Source: Nocardioidaceae bacterium (GTDB lineage Bacteria > Actinomycetota > Actinomycetes > Propionibacteriales > Nocardioidaceae). Taken from it: 35,738 nucleotides of DNA. Below the pieces are notes generated by a model. The model was not told the origin of the DNA. It saw only the letters and a program-made list of their open reading frames with translations, and ran no database searches. Positions 31,666 to 35,738 of this stretch are shown here, piece by piece (positions within the stretch are counted from its first letter, which is position 1; each line of letters begins with the position of its first letter). The DNA is taken from positions 1-35,738 of the forward strand of contig JAICWH010000021.1 in NCBI GenBank assembly GCA_025934895.1, read 5' to 3'. Made by a program: the position numbers and the translations under genes.

Positions 31666-31964
31666 ACCTCTGGTCAGCTTGTCCGGCGCATCACTCTGCG
31701 TGTTCCAGTCGCAACCCGGGACATCCAACGCGTCGCCTCACATCCGCACTCGGAGCCTTGGCCCCGAGTCGCCGACCGCGCCACGAACGGTGACCGTCGA
31801 CCGTCGGCTCTGCCGAGGCGCGTCCGGCCCGGTCCGTCCTAGCTGAGCGACCCGTCGGACGGGCACTCTCCGCCGGTCCGAGCCTGGTCTGCGCCTGGAG
31901 GCTCGCATCGAGCCGCTCGAGTGCCTGTCCGACGGGCTCCGCCGGCGTTCTGAGCACGGGGTGC

Positions 31965-32083
31965 CTGCGGATGCGCCGGGTCGGCGGGGTGTCCGCCTGC
32001 GGATGCGCCGGGTCGGCAGGGTTTACGCCTGCGGATGCGCCGGGTCGGCAGGGTTTACGCCTGCGGACGCGCCGGGTCGGCGG
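31965..32083 (+). repeat. 32-bp tandem repeat array E (about 3.7 copies)
   Basis: Copies begin at 31965, 31997, 32029 and 32061 with CTGCGGAYGCGCCGGGTCGG and an exact 32-bp spacing; the fourth is cut at 32083. Orientation is opposite to array D, 300 bp away. It lies just beyond the tRNA-Asp terminator hairpin. Confidence 0.95.
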
Positions 32084-32109
32084 TGGGGGATGGGGGTGGT
32101 GAGACGGAG

Positions 32110-32139
32110 GGAGCGGCTCAGGAACTCCTGAGCCGCTCC
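32110..32139 (-). terminator. Terminator of tRNA-Asp
   Basis: A perfect 14-bp inverted repeat, GGAGCGGCTCAGGA (32110-32123) and TCCTGAGCCGCTCC (32126-32139), with two bases between the arms (the real loop would open a few inner pairs). It lies 13 bp beyond the tRNA-Asp CCA end and has no T-tract. Confidence 0.85.
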
Positions 32140-32152
32140 TCCCCGCTGGTGG

Positions 32153-32229
32153 TGGCGACCCCGACGGGACTCGAACCCGCGGCCTCCGCCGTGACAGGGC
32201 GGCGCGCTAACCAACTGCGCTACGGGGCC
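32153..32229 (-). tRNA. tRNA-Asp (GTC)
   Basis: The acceptor GGCCCCG pairs with CGGGGTC. The anticodon loop CTGTCAC gives anticodon GTC. The T arm contains GGTTCGAGTCC. The discriminator is G, as expected for tRNA-Asp, and CCA is encoded at 32153-32155. It is transcribed on the minus strand, 80 bp after tRNA-Glu. Confidence 0.97.
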
Positions 32230-32309
32230 TCGCGTGTTGCTGGTGCCGGACACGTTCGTCGGGCTGGGAAAGGCTAACCCATCCGAGGCCACGACTCCGA
32301 ATCGAGACG

Positions 32310-32382
32310 TACCCCCAACGGGATTCGAACCCGTGCTACCGCCGTGAAAGGGCGGGGTCCTAGGCCGCTAGACGATGGGGGC
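32310..32382 (-). tRNA. tRNA-Glu (TTC)
   Basis: The acceptor GCCCCCA pairs with TGGGGGT. The anticodon stem CCGCC/GGCGG closes loop CTTTCAC with anticodon TTC. The T arm contains GGTTCGAATCC. CCA is not encoded (the genomic 3' end after the discriminator A reads CGT), unlike the tRNA-Phe and tRNA-Asp genes beside it. Length is 73 nt. This is the first gene of the minus-strand tRNA group. Confidence 0.97.
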
Positions 32383-32431
32383 AACTCCCACGAAGAGACC
32401 GTCGGGCACGACCACCGTCGGGGGCCGCCCC

Positions 32432-32460
32432 AGCATAGGGGTCGGTCGGGGGCCTCACAA
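32432..32460 (-). promoter_or_regulatory. Promoter of the tRNA-Glu/tRNA-Asp unit
   Basis: On the minus strand a -35 box TTGTGA (32455-32460) and a -10 box TATGCT (32432-32437) are separated by exactly 17 bp. Initiation near 32425 would give a leader of about 43 nt ahead of tRNA-Glu. It is the best vegetative-type promoter seen in the window. Confidence 0.7.
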
Positions 32461-32498
32461 ACACCGTTCCGCGGAGGCTCGCCCGGCACACTGGAGGG

Positions 32499-32849
32499 AT
32501 GATGAAGATGTCCCGCGACCGGTTCGAGGCCCTCGTCGCGGCCGCGCTCGACGAGGTCCCCGCCGAGCTGGGTGCGCTGATGGACAACTGTGTCGTGCTC
32601 GTCGAGGACCACCCGCCGGTGGGTGAGCCCGACCTCCTCGGGGTGTACGTCGGGACGCCGCTGACCCACCGCGGCGCGGGCTACACGATGGCACTCCCGG
32701 ACCGGATCACCGTCTTCCGGATGCCCACCCTGGCGATGTGCTCCACCGAGGACGAGGTGGTGGCCGAGGTGCACATCACCGTGGTGCACGAGATCGCGCA
32801 CCACTTCGGCATCGACGACGAGCGGCTGCAGGAGCTCGGCTACGCCTGA
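32499..32849 (+). CDS. Metallopeptidase (zincin) family protein
   Basis: A 116-residue minimal zincin of the DUF1025/metallopeptidase family. The active site is HEIAH (97-101, Glu98 catalytic) followed by HFGIDD, with Asp106 as the probable third ligand. VFRMPTLAM and VAEVHITVV precede the motif, as is usual. Substrate is unknown. GGAGG directly precedes a run of in-frame ATG codons at 32499, 32502 and 32508; the spacing slightly favours the later two, so the N-terminus may be up to three residues shorter. It sits alone, divergent from the tRNA genes and convergent with the RsbW-like gene. Confidence 0.9.
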   Translation: MMKMSRDRFEALVAAALDEVPAELGALMDNCVVLVEDHPPVGEPDLLGVYVGTPLTHRGAGYTMALPDRITVFRMPTLAMCSTEDEVVAEVHITVVHEIAHHFGIDDERLQELGYA

Positions 32850-32884
32850 CCTCCAGGCGACCGGCATGGCTGCAGGTCGCGCCC

Positions 32885-33823
32885 TCAGCTCTCAGCGGGT
32901 TCGACCGCGTAGCCGCCCGGCCAGGGGATGGCCTGCTCGCCGTCGCCCTGCCGCTCGAACTCGCCGAGATACCACGAGCGCAGGGCCACGAGCTGCGGGG
33001 TCGGCGTGGCCGTCAGCAGCTTCTGCTCAGCGCAGAACGCGTCGGCGTCCTCGAGCACCTCACGCAGGCGGCCCATCGTCGCCGGGGCCGACGGCGGCAC
33101 CTGGTAGACGAGGTCGGCCCGGTCGACCCCGCTTGCCAGAGCGGCGTCGAGCTGGTCGGGCCCGCGTGCCTGGCGGCGCTCCCGCTCGACGTCCGCGGTG
33201 AGAGCCGAGAGCTCCTGAGCGACGGGGTACTCACTGCCATGGCTGAGGGCGAGAAGCCGCAGCTCCCGGAGCAGCTCGGCGTACCACAGACGGTAGTGCG
33301 CGAACACCCGGACCGGCATGCTCATCAGACGGATCGTGACCAGGTCGTCTGCGGCATGCTCCGCGGGCGCGTCGTCGGGAGTGCCGGTCAGGTCGACCAT
33401 CTCCCCGGGCACCGGCTCCTCGTCGCGCACGTCGGTCATGTCATCGTCGGAGACAGGCTCGAACCAGACGACCTTGCCGCTCGGTGACATCTCCGCTCCC
33501 CACATGCGGGAGTACGTCGCCACGATGCTCAGGCCGCGCCCGATCGTCGCGAGGAGCCGGTCGTCGTCGGTCATGTCCCGTGCGGCCGGGGGCTCCGTGG
33601 AGGCGTCGTGCACCTCGACCCGTGGATGCACCGGGGTCCCGCCCAGCCGGACCAGGATCGGCGAGGACGCGTGCAGGATCGCGTTCGTGACCAGCTCGGA
33701 CACGCCCAGTCGGGCCGCGTCGACCAGGTCCTCCCGGCCCAGGGTCTGCAGCTGTCTCACCACCCAGGTGCGCGCGTCACGCACCGAACGCGGCTCCGGG
33801 TCGAGCTCGAGTGCGGTGGTCAT
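32885..33823 (-). CDS. RsbW-like anti-sigma HATPase with unassigned C-terminal domain
   Basis: A 312-residue protein. The first 125 residues are a serine-kinase/anti-sigma type HATPase: [14 protein letters not shown] (N box, about 40-53), VEVHDAST (G1 position) and [16 protein letters not shown] (about 93-108). The rest, after an acidic linker, is a helical domain of about 150 residues ([20 protein letters not shown], then [14 protein letters not shown] and [17 protein letters not shown]) that I do not recognise. Typical RsbW proteins end after the ATPase domain, so this is a fusion, possibly an own-sensor or partner-binding module. The ATG at 33823 overlaps by 4 bp the stop of a 22-codon ORF upstream. 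Confidence 0.8.
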   Translation of the reverse strand: MTTALELDPEPRSVRDARTWVVRQLQTLGREDLVDAARLGVSELVTNAILHASSPILVRLGGTPVHPRVEVHDASTEPPAARDMTDDDRLLATIGRGLSIVATYSRMWGAEMSPSGKVVWFEPVSDDDMTDVRDEEPVPGEMVDLTGTPDDAPAEHAADDLVTIRLMSMPVRVFAHYRLWYAELLRELRLLALSHGSEYPVAQELSALTADVERERRQARGPDQLDAALASGVDRADLVYQVPPSAPATMGRLREVLEDADAFCAEQKLLTATPTPQLVALRSWYLGEFERQGDGEQAIPWPGGYAVEPAES

Positions 33824-33888
33824 GACGAGGCCGTGCTTCCCTCGTCGACGGGGTCGAAACCGTACGCGTCCAGAGCATCCACTGACAT
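33820..33888 (-). CDS. Possible 22-residue peptide ahead of the RsbW-like gene
   Basis: ATG at 33888 opens MSVDALDAYGFDPVDEGSTA plus two Ser and ends at TGA 33820-33822, whose bases overlap the RsbW-like start codon as ATGA. Acidic composition is unusual. There is no strong ribosome site before the ATG. It may be a translated leader coupling expression of the downstream gene, or chance. Confidence 0.35.
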   Translation of the reverse strand: MSVDALDAYGFDPVDEGSTASS

Positions 33889-33895
33889 CGCAGGG

Positions 33896-34714
33896 TCAGC
33901 GCTCGAGGTGCCGGGCCCAGGCGAAGCAGAACACGCCGTAGCCGGCGAAGCCGAGCGCGACGAGCACCAGCAACGGGCCGCCGAAGGGCTCGCCGAGCAA
34001 CTTGTGCAGTGCGACGTCGAGACCGCCGGACTTCTGCGGGTCGTGGGTGAACGCGGCGTAGATGAAGAGTGCCCCGACGACCGCCAGAGCGGCCGCCTTC
34101 CCGGCGTAGCCCGCCTTGCCGCAGAGCACGTAGACGCGCCCGTCACGGCCGGTCTGACCGTCCTGGTCCAGCTTGGAGCGGAACTTCTCCGCCAGCCCGC
34201 GATAGAGCAGGAAGCCCGCGACCACCAGGACGCCGACCCCCACGAGCCCGACGAGCAACGGACCGCCGGGGACCCGCATCAGCTTCGCGGTGACTCCGTC
34301 CGTGCCACCGCTGCTGGAGGACGAGCCGACCGCTGTCCTGAACGCGGAGACGGCGAGGCTGCCGTAGATGACGACCTTCGCGACTGAGATGCCGCGCTTG
34401 AGGACCCGCTTGCCGCCGTCCTCGTCACGATGTCCGAACACCGCCTCCAGGGCCTGCCACACGACCAACGCGAGGAACCCGAGGGCGACGAGGTAGAGCG
34501 ATGCTCGTCCCACGCCGGTCTGGGCGAGCTGCCTGAAGGCACCCTGCTGCGAGGCGCTGCCGCCGCTGTGGCCGAAGACCAGGCGCAGCGCGAGCCAGGC
34601 GATGATCAGGTGCACGACCCCGTAGGAGACCAGCCCGATCCGGACGGTGCGGTCCATCCACCGGCTGTTGTCCGCCCGCCGGCCTGCCCGCTCCGCCCGC
34701 ACCGACATGTCCAT
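33896..34714 (-). CDS. DUF1206 family membrane protein
   Basis: A 272-residue protein made of three repeats of a two-helix DUF1206 unit: IGLVSYGVVHLIIAWLALRL (about 27-46) with LVALGFLALVVWQALEAVFG, then VAKVVIYGSLAVSAF with LLVGLVGVGVLVVAGFLLYR, then GYAGKAAALAVVGALFIYAA with LLVLVALGFAGYGVFCFAWA. Six membrane helices in total. Function is unknown. Short loops hold charged residues. It is on the same strand as and upstream of the RsbW-like gene (7 bp before the 22-codon ORF), so the two may be one transcript, and is divergent from the PhoD-like gene. Confidence 0.92.
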   Translation of the reverse strand: MDMSVRAERAGRRADNSRWMDRTVRIGLVSYGVVHLIIAWLALRLVFGHSGGSASQQGAFRQLAQTGVGRASLYLVALGFLALVVWQALEAVFGHRDEDGGKRVLKRGISVAKVVIYGSLAVSAFRTAVGSSSSSGGTDGVTAKLMRVPGGPLLVGLVGVGVLVVAGFLLYRGLAEKFRSKLDQDGQTGRDGRVYVLCGKAGYAGKAAALAVVGALFIYAAFTHDPQKSGGLDVALHKLLGEPFGGPLLVLVALGFAGYGVFCFAWARHLER

Positions 34715-34795
34715 GGATGTCCCTTACCCGTTCCGGGGCTCCGCCAAGCGCGCTGCCGGTCGGCGTTCGGTTCGGGCAACGGGTACAACTGTCCC

Positions 34796-35738
34796 GTGAC
34801 GACATCTCCGCTCGTGCTGGGACCGCTGATCAGGTACGTCGACGAGACCTCGGCCTCGGTCTGGGTCAAGACCGTCGAGGCCGCACGGGTGACGGTCCGG
34901 GTGGCAGGCGACGCCTGGCACGCGCGCACGTTCGGAGTGCACGGGCACCACTACGCCCTCGTCGTCGTGGACGGGCTCGAGCCGGGCTCCGTCTCGCCGT
35001 ACGCCGTGGAGGTGGACGGTACGACGGTGTGGCCGCTGCCCCAGGGCCAGCGGGACGCGGACCGGGACGCTCACGGCGGCGACTACCCGGTCAGCGTGAT
35101 CGCCACCCTGAAGCCCGGCAAGCCGCTGCGGCTGGCGTTCGGCTCCTGTCGGACCAGCGTCGCGCACGACAAGGCGGGCAACGAGAGTCACGGGGTGGAC
35201 GCGCTGCGGGCGCTGGCGCGCAGGATGTCAACCGACCGCGATGCACGCTGGCCGGACCTCGTGCTGTTCCTCGGCGACCAGGTCTACGCGGACGAGACGA
35301 CGCAGGAGATGCAGGACTTCATCCGCTCGCGCCGCGACATCGAGAAGCCACCGGGCAAGGAGCTCAAGGACTTCGAGGAGTACACCTACCTCTATCAGCT
35401 GGCGTGGCAGGACCCCCTGAACCGCTGGCTGCTGTCCACGCTGCCGAGCTCGATGATCTTCGACGACCACGACGTCCGCGACGACTGGAACACGTCGTAC
35501 GCCTGGAAGCAGGACATCGAGCAGACCGACTGGTGGCACGACCGGATCATCGGCGGCCTGACGTCGTACTGGATCTACCAGCACCTCGGCAACCTGTCAC
35601 CCCAGGAGCGGGACAAGGACGACCTGTGGCAGCAGGTGGTCGCCCACCAGGCCGAGCACGCCGGCGACCCGGGCACCTCCGAGCTGGACCTGTCCGCCGC
35701 ACTCGAGGCCAAGGCCGAGCGGGTCTACGCGGAGCCGA
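34796..35738 (+). CDS. PhoD-like alkaline phosphatase family protein, 5' part (runs off window)
   Basis: An open frame from GTG 34796 to the window end (314 codons, no stop). The N-terminal part is an all-beta fibronectin-like domain (PLIRYVDETSASVWVKT), followed by the metallophosphatase core of the PhoD family: LAFGSCRTSV (about 117-126), VLFLGDQVYAD (about 155-165) and SSMIFDDHDVRDDWN (about 217-231), whose Asp and His residues bind metal ions. No signal peptide is present at this start, unlike secreted PhoD enzymes, so it may be intracellular. TACAAC lies 6 bp upstream of the GTG, with no ribosome site, so the message may be leaderless. Confidence 0.88.
   Translation, partial: MTTSPLVLGPLIRYVDETSASVWVKTVEAARVTVRVAGDAWHARTFGVHGHHYALVVVDGLEPGSVSPYAVEVDGTTVWPLPQGQRDADRDAHGGDYPVSVIATLKPGKPLRLAFGSCRTSVAHDKAGNESHGVDALRALARRMSTDRDARWPDLVLFLGDQVYADETTQEMQDFIRSRRDIEKPPGKELKDFEEYTYLYQLAWQDPLNRWLLSTLPSSMIFDDHDVRDDWNTSYAWKQDIEQTDWWHDRIIGGLTSYWIYQHLGNLSPQERDKDDLWQQVVAHQAEHAGDPGTSELDLSAALEAKAERVYAEP

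Larger units (their letters stand above)
31370..32152. other. tRNA-Phe to tRNA-Asp spacer with two inverted repeat arrays
   Basis: 783 bp with no convincing gene. It contains array D (31571-31665), array E (31965-32083) in opposite orientation, and about 300 bp of unassigned sequence between them. Short frames within that 300 bp (for example 31691-31957 minus) show no recognisable domain. The tRNA-Phe promoter must lie in the proximal part, for which TATGCT (31433-31438 on the minus strand) is a weak candidate -10. Confidence 0.6.

Noticed and set aside
31293-32382. tRNA-anchored integrative element
   Set aside because: No integrase, no duplicated tRNA 3' end and no phage or conjugation genes are visible in this window.
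33896-34146. Longer 108-codon start for the 22-codon ORF
   Set aside because: The upstream part is an alternative frame of the conserved DUF1206 gene.

Overview
The window is high-GC actinobacterial DNA, most likely a member of the Nocardioidaceae (Nocardioides or a close relative). This is inferred from codon bias, many GTG starts, and the gene set: a BldC regulator, a DUF3073 protein, a [4Fe-4S]-type PurF, a PucR-family regulator, LCP and DUF1206 proteins, and SpoIIE/RsbW-type signalling proteins. No phage, transposase, integrase or CRISPR genes are visible.

Layout. 1-4128: M20 dipeptidase followed by purF and purM (purine synthesis). 4165-5372: convergent DUF3073 gene surrounded by intergenic tandem repeats. 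5360-6997: vdh (branched-chain amino acid dehydrogenase, minus) and bldC (plus); purF-purM-DUF3073-vdh-bldC resembles a block I recall from Streptomyces. 7152-12039 (minus): large polytopic membrane protein with a zinc ribbon, then a fatty-acyl desaturase and its ferredoxin/flavin reductase. A PucR-type regulator is divergent from the reductase. 13479-17662: a 1251-residue hybrid sensor kinase, response regulator, SpoIIE phosphatase and RsbW-like protein, coupled to a thioesterase. 17780-20696: NAD-dependent epimerase, DUF1330 protein, secreted sedolisin-like peptidase. 20797-23935: a tightly overlapping three-gene operon (unknown protein, degenerate P-loop protein, intact P-loop ATPase of the BREX BrxC/BrxD type). 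24123-28459: ChaB/Rho-N protein, SRPBCC protein, zinc alcohol dehydrogenase, transmembrane Ser/Thr kinase. 28475-31145: YjbR-like protein, LCP ligase, hemerythrin-like protein. 31293-32382: tRNA-Phe, tRNA-Asp and tRNA-Glu, all minus, interrupted by two more repeat arrays. 32499-35738: zincin, RsbW-like ATPase, DUF1206 membrane protein and the 5' part of a PhoD-like phosphatase running off the end.

Two things stand out. First, the 20797-23935 operon pairs an ATPase with intact Walker motifs with a relative whose Walker A and B motifs have decayed, and neither a methyltransferase nor a helicase is adjacent. It is the best candidate here for an undescribed, possibly defence-related, system. Second, five intergenic arrays share one exact 32-bp period and a common core. 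Four of them form two outward-facing pairs, one around the DUF3073 gene and one between tRNA-Phe and tRNA-Asp. They look like a lineage-specific dispersed minisatellite family.

All functional calls come from reading motifs and from memory of families; no database search was run.
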